Source: Allobosea sp. CS1GBMeth4
GTDB taxonomy: Bacteria > Pseudomonadota > Alphaproteobacteria > Rhizobiales > Beijerinckiaceae
Reading direction: 5' to 3'
Assembly (NCBI RefSeq): GCF_900185715.1
Contig: NZ_FYAS01000019.1
Location: 226,169 to 290,168, forward strand
Length of the DNA: 64,000 bases
Both the position numbers and the translations under genes were made by a program. Shown piece by piece: positions 7,867 through 18,800 of this stretch. The notes under the pieces were generated by a model, which searched no databases, was not told the origin of the DNA, and worked only from the letters and a program-made list of their open reading frames with translations. Numbering within the stretch: position 1 is the stretch's first letter; the number at the start of each line of letters is the position of its first letter.

Positions 7867-9042
7867 ATGTTCCTTCGTCTTTTCACCGAGCTGCGGGCGG
7901 CCAAGGTGCCCGTCACCCTGCGCGAATATCTCGCGCTGCTGGAAGGTGTCGAGGCAGGGCTCGCCGAGTACCGCGTCGACGAGTTCTATTATCTCGCCCG
8001 CGCCTGTCTGGTGAAGGACGAGCGCCATCTCGACCGTTTCGACCGCGTCTTCGCCGAGGTGTTCAAGGGCCTGGAAACGCTCGGCGACGCGTTCGAACAG
8101 GTCGGCATTCCCGACGAATGGCTGCGCAAACTGGCCGAGAAATTCCTCACCGAGGAGGAGAAGGCCCAGCTTGAGGCCCTCGGCTGGGACAAGCTGCTGG
8201 AAACGCTGAAGCAGCGCCTCGCCGAGCAGAAGGGCCGCCATCAGGGCGGCTCGAAATGGATCGGCACCGCCGGCACCTCGCCCTATGGCGCCTATGGCTA
8301 CAATCCCGAAGGCGTGCGCATCGGCCAGGACAAGAACCGCAACTTCCGGGCGGTGAAGGTCTGGGACAAGCGCGAGTTCAAGGATTTCGACGACACGCGC
8401 GAGCTCGGCGTGCGGAACCTGCGGATCGCGCTGCGCCGCCTGCGCAAATTCGCCCGCACCGGCGCGGCCGAGGAGCTCGATCTCGACCGGACCATCGCCG
8501 AGACCGCCAAGCACGGCTATCTCGACGTCAAGCTCAGGCCCGAGCGGCACAACGCCGTGAAGGTCCTGCTCTTCCTCGATGTCGGCGGCTCGATGGACTG
8601 GCATGTCGAGCTGGCCGAGGAGCTGTTCTCGGCGGCACGGGCCGAGTTCAAGCATTTCGAGCATTTCTACTTCCACAACTGCCCCTATGAGCGGGTGTGG
8701 AAGGAGAACCGGCGCCGGCACGACCAGGTGATCCCGACCTTCGAGGTGCTGCGCACCTATCCGGCCGATTACCGGCTCGTCTTCGTCGGCGACGCCTCGA
8801 TGAGCCCCTATGAGATCGCGATGCCCGGCGGCTCGGTCGAGCACTGGAACGAGGAGGCCGGCGAGGTCTGGATGCGGCGGCTGACCGAGCGCTTCCCGAA
8901 ATCGGTCTGGCTCAACCCGGTGCAACAGCACCTCTGGAGCTACACCCAGTCGATCCGCCAGATCGCCGGGCTGATGGGCGGGCGGATGTTCCCGCTGACG
9001 CTCGACGGCCTCGACGGCGCGATGAAGGCGCTGACGCGGTAG
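7867..9042 (+). CDS. CoxE-like VWA domain protein
   Basis: 391-residue protein of the CoxE-like VWA family. An N-terminal helical region is followed by the VWA domain from about residue 220, where the metal-site motif reads LFLDVGGSMDW in place of the classical DxSxS; this variant is usual in this family. These proteins usually work with a MoxR-type AAA+ ATPase in metal-cofactor insertion or complex assembly. No MoxR gene is next to it here. The ATG at 7867 has only a poor ribosome binding site (GCAAGAG). The family is clear; the client protein is unknown. Confidence 0.88.
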   Translation: MFLRLFTELRAAKVPVTLREYLALLEGVEAGLAEYRVDEFYYLARACLVKDERHLDRFDRVFAEVFKGLETLGDAFEQVGIPDEWLRKLAEKFLTEEEKAQLEALGWDKLLETLKQRLAEQKGRHQGGSKWIGTAGTSPYGAYGYNPEGVRIGQDKNRNFRAVKVWDKREFKDFDDTRELGVRNLRIALRRLRKFARTGAAEELDLDRTIAETAKHGYLDVKLRPERHNAVKVLLFLDVGGSMDWHVELAEELFSAARAEFKHFEHFYFHNCPYERVWKENRRRHDQVIPTFEVLRTYPADYRLVFVGDASMSPYEIAMPGGSVEHWNEEAGEVWMRRLTERFPKSVWLNPVQQHLWSYTQSIRQIAGLMGGRMFPLTLDGLDGAMKALTR

Positions 9043-9053
9043 ACCCCAGATCC

Positions 9054-9130
9054 ATCATGCTCGGGCTCGACCCGAGCATCTCTTTCAGGAGATTCTCGGG
9101 TCTCCGCTTTGCTCCGCCCGAGAATGACGG
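9054..9130. repeat. Intergenic palindromic repeat, family A copy 2
   Basis: Starts ATCATGCTCGGG and ends CCCGAGAATGACGG, with an internal GAGATTCTCGGGTC block. It fills most of the gap between the VWA gene and the next gene on the same strand. Confidence 0.8.
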
Positions 9131-9145
9131 CTAGAGCATGCCGCC

Positions 9146-9760
9146 ATGAGCCTTGCCGACGACGACATCCCCCTGCCCTCCTGGCGCCAGCGGCCGCGGC
9201 CGGTCGGCTTCGAGATCGCCTACCGGCTGAAGGGCGACGTGCTGGAGGTCGATTCGACCCGCAAGGTCGACCAGGTCAGGCTGTCCGCCGTCGAACAGGT
9301 GCGCTTCCTCTATGCGCCCGGCAATGTCTCGGCGAAGGGCTACCGGACGCAGCTGCGGCTGAGCGACGGCCGGACGATCAGCTTCGGCAACCTGTCCTGG
9401 CGCTCCCTCACCGACATCGAGCGCGACGATGCGCGCTATCATGCCTTCGTCTCGGCGCTGTCCGCCGCGATCATCCGCGCCAGCCCGAAGGCGCGCTTTG
9501 TTGCCGGCAAGCCCTATCCGCTCTGGCTGGCGCTCGCGCTCGCCGGCGGCGGCGCGCTCGCCATGCTGAGCTATTTCAGCCTGCGCGCCCTCCAGCAGGG
9601 CGCCACCGCAGCCGCCGGGCTGGGGCTCGTGCTCGCGGCGGCCTCGTTCTGGCAGGTCTGGCCGATGATCAGGCTCAACCGGCCGAGGGACCTCGCGAGG
9701 GGCGAGGTCCCGGACGAACTCGTCCCGGGCCGGAGCGAGGGCTCGGCCGCCGCTACCTGA
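9146..9760 (+). CDS. Hypothetical membrane protein
   Basis: 204-residue protein of unknown function. Residues 1-115 are soluble and beta-rich, beginning PLPSWRQRPRP; two hydrophobic segments follow at about residues 125-143 (PLWLALALAGGGALAMLSY) and 151-170. The C-terminal tail is short and charged. This looks like a small two-pass inner-membrane protein with a cytoplasmic N-terminal domain. The ATG at 9146 lies just after a family A repeat, and the gene converges with the Usp gene, overlapping it by eight bases. Confidence 0.7.
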   Translation: MSLADDDIPLPSWRQRPRPVGFEIAYRLKGDVLEVDSTRKVDQVRLSAVEQVRFLYAPGNVSAKGYRTQLRLSDGRTISFGNLSWRSLTDIERDDARYHAFVSALSAAIIRASPKARFVAGKPYPLWLALALAGGGALAMLSYFSLRALQQGATAAAGLGLVLAAASFWQVWPMIRLNRPRDLARGEVPDELVPGRSEGSAAAT

Positions 9761-10175
9761 CCACCAGCACCGAGCACTTCGCCCGCCGCACGATGGTCGA
9801 GGCGTTCGAACCGATCACATAGGCCAGCATGCCGGGCTCGTGCGACCCGATCACGATCAGGTCGGCGCCGCTGGCGTCGGCTTCGGCCAGCACCTCGCCA
9901 TGGACCGATCCGACCAGAACCTTGGCCGAGACCCGCTCGGCCGGCAGGTTCACCTTCGCCGCGATCTCCGCGAGCTTGGCTTCGGATTCGGCCTGCTGGC
10001 CGGCGTCGAAGTCGGCCGGCACGAACTCCATATAGGTGATCGGCACGAGGGAGCGGACATAGACCAGCCGGATGGAGCCGTCCGATTGCGCCGCGAAGGC
10101 TTCGGCCGCGGCGATGGCGGGAGCCGCCAGATCGGCCTCGGCGAGATCGACCGGCACCAGAATCGATTTGTACAT
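9753..10175 (-). CDS. Universal stress protein (UspA family)
   Basis: 140-residue single-domain Usp. The C-terminal segment GSHEPGMLAYVIGSNAS matches the ATP-binding pattern G-x2-G-x9-G-S/T, so it is probably an ATP-binding Usp. The N-terminus starts with the beta strand YKSILVPVDL and the end has the strand CSVLVVR. It is a cytoplasmic stress-related protein, probably dimeric. The ATG has an AGGAGGG site about five bases upstream. It is divergent from the MFS gene at 10431. Confidence 0.92.
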   Translation of the reverse strand: MYKSILVPVDLAEADLAAPAIAAAEAFAAQSDGSIRLVYVRSLVPITYMEFVPADFDAGQQAESEAKLAEIAAKVNLPAERVSAKVLVGSVHGEVLAEADASGADLIVIGSHEPGMLAYVIGSNASTIVRRAKCSVLVVR

Positions 10176-10430
10176 AGCACCCTCCTCCGGCGTGGCCCGC
10201 CCGGCAGATCATGGCCGGACGATCGGAGCCGACGCCGACCCACTATGTCGGAGCCGCTTCCCCCGAGGAAGAGTGTCGCGTCGTCGCGAACCCCCTCGGC
10301 TGCGGATCGTGGCGGCCCATCGATCGCGCCGGTGCATGCCAGCCATAAGGCGGTGGAATTTGACGAGGGGCATCGGGACCTCGACAGTCCGCCGCCGGGC
10401 CTTGCGCCGCGCTCGTGATCGGATGGACAG

Positions 10431-11666
10431 ATGACCGAAGCCGCCTCCCCGGCCCCGCGCACCGGGCTGTTCGCCTCGCCCACGGCCTTCCTCATGGTGC
10501 TCGCCTTCATCAACTGGCTCGGCTACGCCAGCTGGAGCGCGCTGCTCAACAATTTCGCCAAGGAAGCCGCCGGCTTCACCGGGCAGGATATCGGCATCCT
10601 GCAATCGGTCCGCGAAATCCCCGGCTTCCTGGCCTTCACCGCCATCATCCTGTTCTGGATCATGCGCGAGCAGATGCTGGCCTATCTCAGCCTGCTGACG
10701 CTCGGCCTCGGCGTGGCGCTGACCGGCTATTTCCCCAGTCTCGGCGGCCTCCTGCTGACGACGACGATCATGTCGCTCGGCTTCCACTATTACGAGACGG
10801 CGCAGCAATCGCTGCAATTGCAGCTCTTGCCGAAATCGGAAGCGCCGCGCCTGCTCGGCAAGATCGCGGGGGCGTCGGCGGTGGCGCAACTCACCGCCTT
10901 CGGCGCGATCGCGCTGATCTGGCGCCTCTGGCAGCCGAGCTATGCGCATGTCTTCCTCGGCGCCGGCCTCATCGCGGTCGCGCTGACGGCAGCGGCGATG
11001 CTGCTCTTCCCACGCTTCCAGGGCGTCGTGCCGCAGAACAAGGGCTTCGTGCTGCGCAAGCGCTACTGGCTGTACTACGCCCTGACCTTCATGTCGGGCG
11101 CGCGGCGACAGATCTTCATGGCGTTCGGCGGCTTCCTGCTCGTCGAACGCTTCGGTTACGACGTCGCCGCGACCGCGACGCTGCTGCTGGCGACCTACGG
11201 CATCAACATGTTCGCCGGCCCCCTGCTCGGCAGCCTCGTCGGCAAGGTCGGCGAACGGGCGACGATCCAGCTCGAGAACGTCTCGCTGATCGCCGTCTTC
11301 ATCGGCTATGCGCTCGCCAGCCACGGGCAATTCGGCGCGGCCGGCGCGCTCGTCGCAGGCGTGCTCTTCATCGTGGACGGCGTCTTCTTCACGCTCGTCC
11401 TGGCGCAGCGCACCTATTTCCAGAAGATCGCCGACCCCGCCGACATCGCGCCGACCTCGGCGGTGGCCTTCACCATCAACCACATCGCGGCAGTGTTCCT
11501 GCCGATCACCTTCGGGCTGATCTGGCTGCGCGATCCGGCGATCGTGTTCTATATCGGCGCGGCGGTGGCGACGGTCTCGCTCAGCCTGTCCCTGCTGGTG
11601 CCGCGTCATCCGGTTCCCGGACATGAGACCACGCTCGCGGCGCCGCCTGCGGCAGCGGCGGAATAG
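10431..11666 (+). CDS. MFS transporter
   Basis: 411-residue inner-membrane transporter with about twelve hydrophobic segments between residues 15 and 390 and a short cytoplasmic tail rich in Ala and Pro. The layout fits the major facilitator superfamily; no drug- or sugar-specific signature was recognised. It appears monocistronic, divergent from the Usp gene, and converges with the ferredoxin gene. The 255-base gap before it shows no clear promoter. Confidence 0.85.
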   Translation: MTEAASPAPRTGLFASPTAFLMVLAFINWLGYASWSALLNNFAKEAAGFTGQDIGILQSVREIPGFLAFTAIILFWIMREQMLAYLSLLTLGLGVALTGYFPSLGGLLLTTTIMSLGFHYYETAQQSLQLQLLPKSEAPRLLGKIAGASAVAQLTAFGAIALIWRLWQPSYAHVFLGAGLIAVALTAAAMLLFPRFQGVVPQNKGFVLRKRYWLYYALTFMSGARRQIFMAFGGFLLVERFGYDVAATATLLLATYGINMFAGPLLGSLVGKVGERATIQLENVSLIAVFIGYALASHGQFGAAGALVAGVLFIVDGVFFTLVLAQRTYFQKIADPADIAPTSAVAFTINHIAAVFLPITFGLIWLRDPAIVFYIGAAVATVSLSLSLLVPRHPVPGHETTLAAPPAAAAE

Positions 11667-11729
11667 GCCACGCCCGTCTTTCCGGGGCTTCGCCCCGCGG
11701 AGAGCCCGGAGACACGGCCCGTTCCGGGC

Positions 11730-12053
11730 TCAGCCCTGGCGGGCCGGCGTGCGCACGACGAGCCCGTCGAGATCGTCCCGCACCCTGATCTGGCAGGAGA
11801 GGCGCGAGTTCGGGCGCACGTCGAAGGCGAAGTCGAGCATGTCCTCCTCCATCGGCTCGGCACGGCCGGTCTTCTCCGTCCAGGCCTCGTCGACATAGAC
11901 ATGGCAGGTGGCGCAGGCGCAGGCGCCGCCGCATTCCGCCTCGATGCCCGGCACACCGTTGCGGACCGCCACCTCCATCACGGTCGAGCCCGTCTCGCCC
12001 TCGACCGTTCGGCTGGTGCCCTGGGCGTCGATATAGGTGATCTTCGGCATCAT
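11730..12053 (-). CDS. [2Fe-2S] ferredoxin, adrenodoxin type
   Basis: 107-residue electron carrier. Cysteines 41, 47, 50 and 87 give the C-x5-C-x2-C-x36-C pattern of vertebrate-type/ISC ferredoxins ([15 protein letters not shown]). A MPKITYID start and the helix [12 protein letters not shown] before the last cysteine are typical. Such ferredoxins feed electrons to cytochromes P450, Rieske oxygenases or Fe-S assembly. There are two adjacent ATGs (12053 and 12050); a GGAG lies just upstream and fits the second slightly better. No partner reductase is adjacent. Confidence 0.92.
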   Translation of the reverse strand: MMPKITYIDAQGTSRTVEGETGSTVMEVAVRNGVPGIEAECGGACACATCHVYVDEAWTEKTGRAEPMEEDMLDFAFDVRPNSRLSCQIRVRDDLDGLVVRTPARQG

Positions 12054-12238
12054 GAACTCCGGCCCGCCTTGCGGCGGCTGCGCGGCTGGCGCGGTCGGGG
12101 GGAACCGGCCGGGCTTCCTGGCGGCGCCGCAAGCCGGTTCGCGGGAACGTCGTCCGCGAGGGCCCGCGGACATCGCATCTCTAGAAGATTTCGAAAGCCG
12201 ATGAAACGGCGATGTCGACGGCGCCCGACGCTGCGGCG

Positions 12239-12574
12239 TCAGGCCGCGCAATCGAGCCGCGAGATCACCGCCCGCGCCTCGGCCGCCGCGAGCGTCAGGG
12301 CGTCCAGCGCGTCCTCGCGCGGCGCGGAACCGGCCTGGCCGAGCTGCTGCTCGATCCGGTCGGCGGCCTCGGCGACCTGCCAGGCGCCGATCGCGCGCGC
12401 GGCTCCCTTCAAGGTGTGGGCGGCGTCGCGGCGGAGATCGGCGTCGCCGCCATGGATGGCGCGCAGATGACGGGCGCATTGCTGCGCGAACAGCGTCAGC
12501 AGCTCGCGCTCCAGCTCCGCGTCGCCGCCGGTCTGGCGGGCGAGATGCACGAGGTCGATGGCACTCTGGGGCAT
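12239..12574 (-). CDS. Orphan Hpt domain phosphotransfer protein
   Basis: 111-residue four-helix protein with the Hpt signature [14 protein letters not shown]; His53 is the expected phosphorylated residue and Lys56 and Gly57 follow it as in the family. It would pass phosphate between receiver domains in a multistep phosphorelay. No histidine kinase or receiver gene is beside it. It lies directly before the promoter region of the giant GPR-like gene, on the opposite strand. Confidence 0.88.
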   Translation of the reverse strand: MPQSAIDLVHLARQTGGDAELERELLTLFAQQCARHLRAIHGGDADLRRDAAHTLKGAARAIGAWQVAEAADRIEQQLGQAGSAPREDALDALTLAAAEARAVISRLDCAA

Positions 12575-12835
12575 GGGGAACTCGGTCTTCTTGCAAGCTG
12601 CGGAACGTGTGCAGCCTCCTGACCCATCAGGAAGCGCCGTTATGGTGAACGAGGCGTTAACGACGTTTGTGAATCAGACGGTCAAACGGGTTTCATTCCC
12701 TGCTTGCCTCAACTACCCTTCGAGACGGTAAACGATGGGCGTCGTGTCGCTTCACGGATCCGGCTGGAGGCTGCCGGCCCCGGCCCCGCGACGGAATGCG
12801 CCGCCCGTCGCGAGTAGCGTAGCGAGGCGGCATCC

Positions 12836-15800
12836 ATGACCCGGCAGAACAAGCTCCAAGATCCGACCGAGGCGGCGATGTCGGCGATCGAGGAGGCGCT
12901 GAGGCTCGATCCGTCGAAGAGCGAGGGGGAGGCCTCGGCCGAGCCGAGGCTGCCCTCGACCGGGGAGAACGAACTCAGGATCGAGCTGCCGCGCGTCGAA
13001 GGCGCTCCTGCGATGCCGCCCGGGCCCGAAGCCATGCAGGAGCCGTCTGCCGCTCCGCCCCGCTCGGCCATCGCACCGGACACCAGCCGCGTCGCCAATG
13101 ACGACCGCCGGGATTCCTCCTCGCTGGTGCAGGCCTTCGCCGCCCGCCCGTCGGGCAAGCCCTATTGGCTCGCTGCTCTGGCCTCGCTCGCCTGGCTGGG
13201 CGCCGTCGGCTTCACTCTGGTCAGCCGCTACGGCTCCTTCGCCGAGGGCCTGCCGGCCGGCATGGCCGCCTGGGGTCCGGGCCAATGGGCGCTGCTGGCG
13301 CTCGGCGCCGGCGCTCCGGTGGTCTTCTTCTTCGTGCTGGCAGCGCTCTACCGCCGGACCCAGGAGATGCGGCTGGTCTCGCGCGCCATGACCGAAGTCG
13401 CGCTGCGCCTGGCGGAGCCGGAGGTGGTGGCGACGGATTCGGTGCTGTCGCTCAGCCAGACCATCCGCCGCGAGGTCGCCGCCATGGGCGACGGCATCGA
13501 GCGCGCCGTGGCGCGTGCCGGTGAGCTCGAGACCATCGTGCGCGGCGAGATCGCGACGCTGGAGCGCGCCTATGCCGACAACGAAATCCGGCTGCGCTCG
13601 CTCATCGACGAACTGGTGAACCAACGCGAATCCGTGGTCGGCAACGCCGAGCGCGTGAAGTTCGCCATCAGCGGCGCGCATGAGAGCATCACCAAGGACC
13701 TCGAGACCGCCAGCCGCTCGATCGCGGAAGCGGTGGCGGAGGCCGGCGACCGCGTCACCTCGCGGCTCACCGACAAGGGCGACCAGATCACGCTCGCGCT
13801 CGGCCATGCCGGCGAGCGCATGGTCGACGAGATCAGCGGCCGCGGCAATGAATTGGTCGAGCGCCTGCAGTCGACCTCGCACGACGTCAGCGAGCGCATG
13901 ACCAGCGCCAGCCAGTCGGTGACGGCGGTGCTCGACAACCGCGCCCAGGAGATCGCGAGCTCGCTGGAACGCACCGGCGCCGTGCTCACCGAGGGCCTGA
14001 CCGCCGGCGCCCGCGACGTCACCCGCGCGATCAGCGAGACCGGGGCGCAGGTCGTGGAATCGCTGGCGAGCCGTGCCGAGACCGTCAACGAGACGCTGCG
14101 GGTCACCGGCGACACGCTCGCCCAGGAAATCTCGCAGCGCGGCGCCAGCGTCGCCGAACGGTTCGAGCAGAGCGGGCGCACGCTGGTCGAGCTGTTCGAC
14201 GAGCAGAGCACCAGCCTGACCCTGCGCCTCACGGAAACCGGCGAGACGCTCCGCAACTCGATCAGCAGCGAGGGCGAGAGCGTCACCACCCGGCTCGCCG
14301 AAGTCGGCCGCGGCGTGCACATGCTGCTCGGCAAGCAGAACGAGCTGGTCGTCAACCGCATCCAGGAGGTCGGCGAGACCGTCCACGGCCTCATCGCCAG
14401 CCAGGGCGAGACGCTGGTCGAGAAGCTCTCCGGCACCGTCCAGACCGTCGACGGCCTGCTGCGCGAGAACACCGATTCGATCGTCCTGCGCTTCGACGAG
14501 GCCGGCAAGGGCCTCAACACCCTGATCGGCGAGCGCGGCGAGGAGCTGACCGCCCGGATCTCCGCCGTCGGCGCGACCGTGCACAGCCTGTTCTCCGAAG
14601 AGGCGAGCAGCCTGGTCACCCGCCTCTCCGATGTCGGCCACGAGGTGCGCAGCACGATCGGCGAACAGGGCGACCACCTGGTCGGCCGCCTGTCCGAGAC
14701 CGGACAGCGCCTGCAGGAGGCGATCAGCGAGCGCGGCGACGGGCTGGTGCTGCGCATGGCCGAGATCGGGCAGAGCGTCGAGCACGCGATCGGCGAGCGT
14801 GCGGACACCATCGTCGCCCGCGTGGCCGATGCCGGCCGCAGCGTCGAGACGGTGATCGGCGAGCGCGGCGACAGCCTCGTCGCCAGGCTGTCCGACACCA
14901 CCGAGGAGATTCACCGGACGCTCGGCGACCGCGCCGAAGGCATCGTTGCCCGCGTGGCACATGCCGGCCGCGACGTCGAGGCGGCGATCGGCGAGCGCGG
15001 CGACGGCCTCATCGCCCGGCTGTCGGAAGTCGCCCGCGAGGTCCACGCCACCATCGGCGAGCGTGGGGACAGCCTCGTCGCACGCCTGTCGGATGTCGGC
15101 AGCGAGGTCCAGACCGCGATCGGCAGCCAGCGCGAGACGCTGGTGACGCAGCTCGCCGATGCCGGCGCCAGCGTGCGCGATCTGCTCGCCGCAGAAGGCG
15201 AAGCGCTCAGCGGCCGCGTGATCGCCACCGGGCAGGACATGCAGGAGCTGCTTGCCGGCCAGAGCCAGGCGCTGGTCACCCGCGTCGCCGATGTCGGCCG
15301 CTCGGTCCACGGCCTGCTGGCGGAACGCGGCAACGCGCTGATCGACCGCCTCGCCGAAGCCAGCGGGACGGCGCATCAGCGGCTCGACGAGACCGGAGAG
15401 GCGCTGGCCGCCAAGATCCTCGCCGCCAGCGAGACCGCGAAGTCGGTCATCGACGACCAGCACAGCGGCTTCATCGCCCGGCTCGGCCAGGCGGGAGACG
15501 AGGTCGGCAGCCTGCTCGGCACGCAGCGAGACGCGATCATCGCCGGCCTCACCGCGACGGGCCGCGAGGTCCATGGGCTCCTCGGCGAGCAGAGCCAGAT
15601 GCTGGCCTCCCGTCTCGGGGAGGCGACCAAGGCCCTGTCCGACGCGATCAATGTCGACGGCCGCGAGATCGCGGACCGCGTCACGGAGGCCGCGACGGCC
15701 CTGCGCGGCACCTTCACGACCGAAGCCGAGCGGGCGAGCAGCCTGCTCGCTGCCACCGGCAAGGATGTGGTGATCGCGCTGACCCAGCAGGGCGGCCGCG

Positions 15801-18800
15801 TCAACCAGGCACTCGCCGCCAATGCCGAGTCGCTGCTGCGCTCGGTCGACGCCCGCTCGCAGGCGCTCAACGAGTCGCTCGCCAGCAAGCACGACGCGCT
15901 CAACCGGCTCTTCGACGTCCAGGGTCGCGAGATCGAAGCCACGATCGGCGCCCGTCTCGGCGCCTTCGAGGAGATCATCGTCACCCGCGGCGGCACGCTG
16001 GCGGCCAAGCTCGGCAACGACGCCCGCTCCTTCACCGATGCGGTGACGCTGCGGCTCGGCCAGGTCGAGAAGCTGCTCGGCGAGGAAGGCCAGGCGCTGG
16101 CCGAGCGCATCGGCGAGCGCTCGCAGCAGGCCGCCGAGATCATGATGGCGCGCACGCAGGAAGCGGCCGCCTCGATGGAGGCGCAGATCAAGACCTTCGA
16201 GGAGCGCTCCAGCGCCAAGAGCGCCGAGATCGCGACCTCGCTCGACGGTCTCATCGTCCGCATCGACGGCAATCTCGGGGCCCGGGCCACGGCGCTCAAC
16301 GAGGCGCTGGTCGAGCGCACTGTCGACATCGCCCGCGTCATGGCCGAAGGCGGGCGCGAGGTCACCCGGGCGCTCACGGCCAAGGCCGACGAGATCGGCG
16401 AAATCGTCACGAGCAAGAGCGAGGCGCTGACGCAGACGCTCGCCGAGAAGGCCGACAGCATCAATGCGACGCTCGGCGGGCGCGCCTTGCAGATCGCCGA
16501 CACGCTCGACCAGAGCGTGGCGCGCTTCGAGGAGCGCGTCGTCAACCGGCTCGACACGGTCTCCGGCACGCTCGATTCCCGCGGCACCCAGATCGCGCAG
16601 ACCTTGCAGGGCACGGCGGATTCCGTCGCCAGCGCCCTCGAGGCCCGCACCGAGGACCTGCGCGCCCTGTTCGAGGGCAAGGGCAACGGCCTGATCACCC
16701 TGCTCGACGAGCGCGGCAGCCAGATCGCCCAGACGCTGCAGGAGAAGTCGGACGGCCTCGCCGCCGCGCTGGCCGAGCGGTCCGACGAGCTGCGCGCCGT
16801 GTTCGACGAGCGCGGCGGCGGCATCCTGAACGCGCTCGGCCATCGCGGCAGCCAGATCGCGCAGGTCCTGCAGGAACGGTCCGACGGCATCGCCACGGCG
16901 CTGTCGGGACGGACGGAGGAATTGCGGGCCCTGTTCGACGAGCGTGGCGGCGACATGCTGAATACGCTCGACCAGCAGAGCCGGCATCTGGCCCGGACCC
17001 TGGCGGAACAATCGGAGGGGATGAGCGCGGCGCTGAGCGCACGCACCGAGGAGATCCGGACGCTGTTCGACGAGCGCGGCAACGGCGTCGTCGATGCGCT
17101 CGGGCGGAAGGGTGCCACCCTCGCCTCCCAGTTCGCGAGCATCGGCGAGGCGCTGGTCAACAACATCGAGAGCCGCGGCAGCTCCGTGGTCGCCGGCCTG
17201 CGCGAGCGCGGCGCCGAGATCAGCCAGGCGCTAGAGCTCGCTTCGAGCGCGCTGCGCGAGACGATCGAGACCGGCACGAACCAGTCGGTCGAAGCGCTGC
17301 TGAAGACCAATGAACAGCTGCGCAGCGAGCTCGGCAGCATGCTCGGCCGCCTCGGCGAGGCCAACAAGCTGATGCAGCAGATCGTCACGGGCGCGAACAA
17401 GAACCTCGCGGCGGTCGAAGGCAGCCTGTCCGGCCGGGTCGAGGAACTCCAGAACGTGCTCTCGACGGTGGTGCAGGAGACCAACCGCACCTCCGAGCAG
17501 GTCGCGAGCCAGATCGCGGCGCTGAAGGGCTATTCGGAAGGGACGCTGCGCGACACCGTCGCGCTGATCTCGCGGATCGACCAGCAGGGCTCGGCGATGA
17601 CGGAGACCACGCAGGCCAATGCCGCGGCGCTGAGCGCCGTGGCGCAGCGGCTGGAGCAGGTCGAGGCCCGCGTCGGCAACGTCCTGGCCGACCGCAAGGA
17701 GGCGCTCGAGCACCTGCATGGGCTGATCGCGACGCGCACGGACGATATCGAGCAGATCACCCGCTCCTTCTCGTCGCTGCTCGACGAGTCGCTCAGCAAT
17801 GCCGAGACGCGCACGCGCCAGCTCAGCGCCGTGCTCAGCGACGCCGCCGAGTCGACCAGCAGCGCCATCGCCCAGCAGTTCGACTCGATCCGCGCCAACA
17901 GCGGCCGCGAGCGCGAGCGCACGGCCCAGGCCCTGCGGACGGCTTACGAGGAGGTGGTGAACGAGGTCTCCGGCGAGCTCGCCAAGGTCACGGAGCGTTT
18001 CCAGAACGCCGCCGAGGACATGCGCGCCATGTCGGCGGAGATCCATCGCGAGCTCGAGACGACCCGAACCGAGCTCAAGCGCGGCGTTCTCGAATTGCCG
18101 CGCGAGACGCAGGAGTCGACCGCCGCCATGCGCCGCGTCGTCGCCGACCAGATCAAGGCGCTGAACGAGCTGACCGAGATCGTCTCGCGCTCAGGCCGCA
18201 GCAGCGATATCGCGCGTCCGCAGGGCGAGCGCCGGGGCAGCACGTATCAGCCGTCGACCAGCGTCTCCGCCTCGGTCGCCGTGCAGAGCGCGCCGGTGCT
18301 GACGGAGCCGCTGCGGGCCTCGATCGACCCGACACCGGAGCCGGTCCGTCCCGAGCCGCGGGCCCAGGCTCGGCCGGCCCCCGCCCCCGAGCCGGTGCGG
18401 CCGGAGGTCCAGCGGGTCGAAACAGCCCCGGCGAAGTCGGGCTGGCTCTCGGACCTGCTCAGCCGTGCCTCGCGCGACGATCGGGCGCCGGAGGCCTCGA
18501 GGCCGACGGCGCACAGCATCGAGAAGCTCGATTCGCTTTCGGTCGACATCGCGCGGATGATCGACCACGACGCCGCGGTCGAGCTGTGGGAGCGCTACAA
18601 GCGCGGCGAGCGCAACGTCTTCACCCGCCGGCTCTACACGCTGCAGGGCCAGCAGACCTTCGACGAGATCCGGCGCAAATACCGCCGCGATACCGAGTTC
18701 AAGCAGACGGTCGACCGCTATATCGAGGAGTTCGAGCGCCTGCTCGGCGAGGCGGCCAAGGACGACCGCGATTCGATGGTGGCGAAGACCTACCTCACCT

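Noticed and set aside
12597..12835. CtrA-type promoter for the giant gene
   Set aside because: Only one GTTAACG half site was seen and the second half at the required spacing is missing, so it was not listed as a feature.
12752..17011. An antisense open frame of 1419 codons opposite the giant repeat protein
   Set aside because: It mirrors the codon bias and the 22-residue repeat of the real gene, has no family features or ribosome binding site, and the sense strand has membrane segments, repeats and a terminator.
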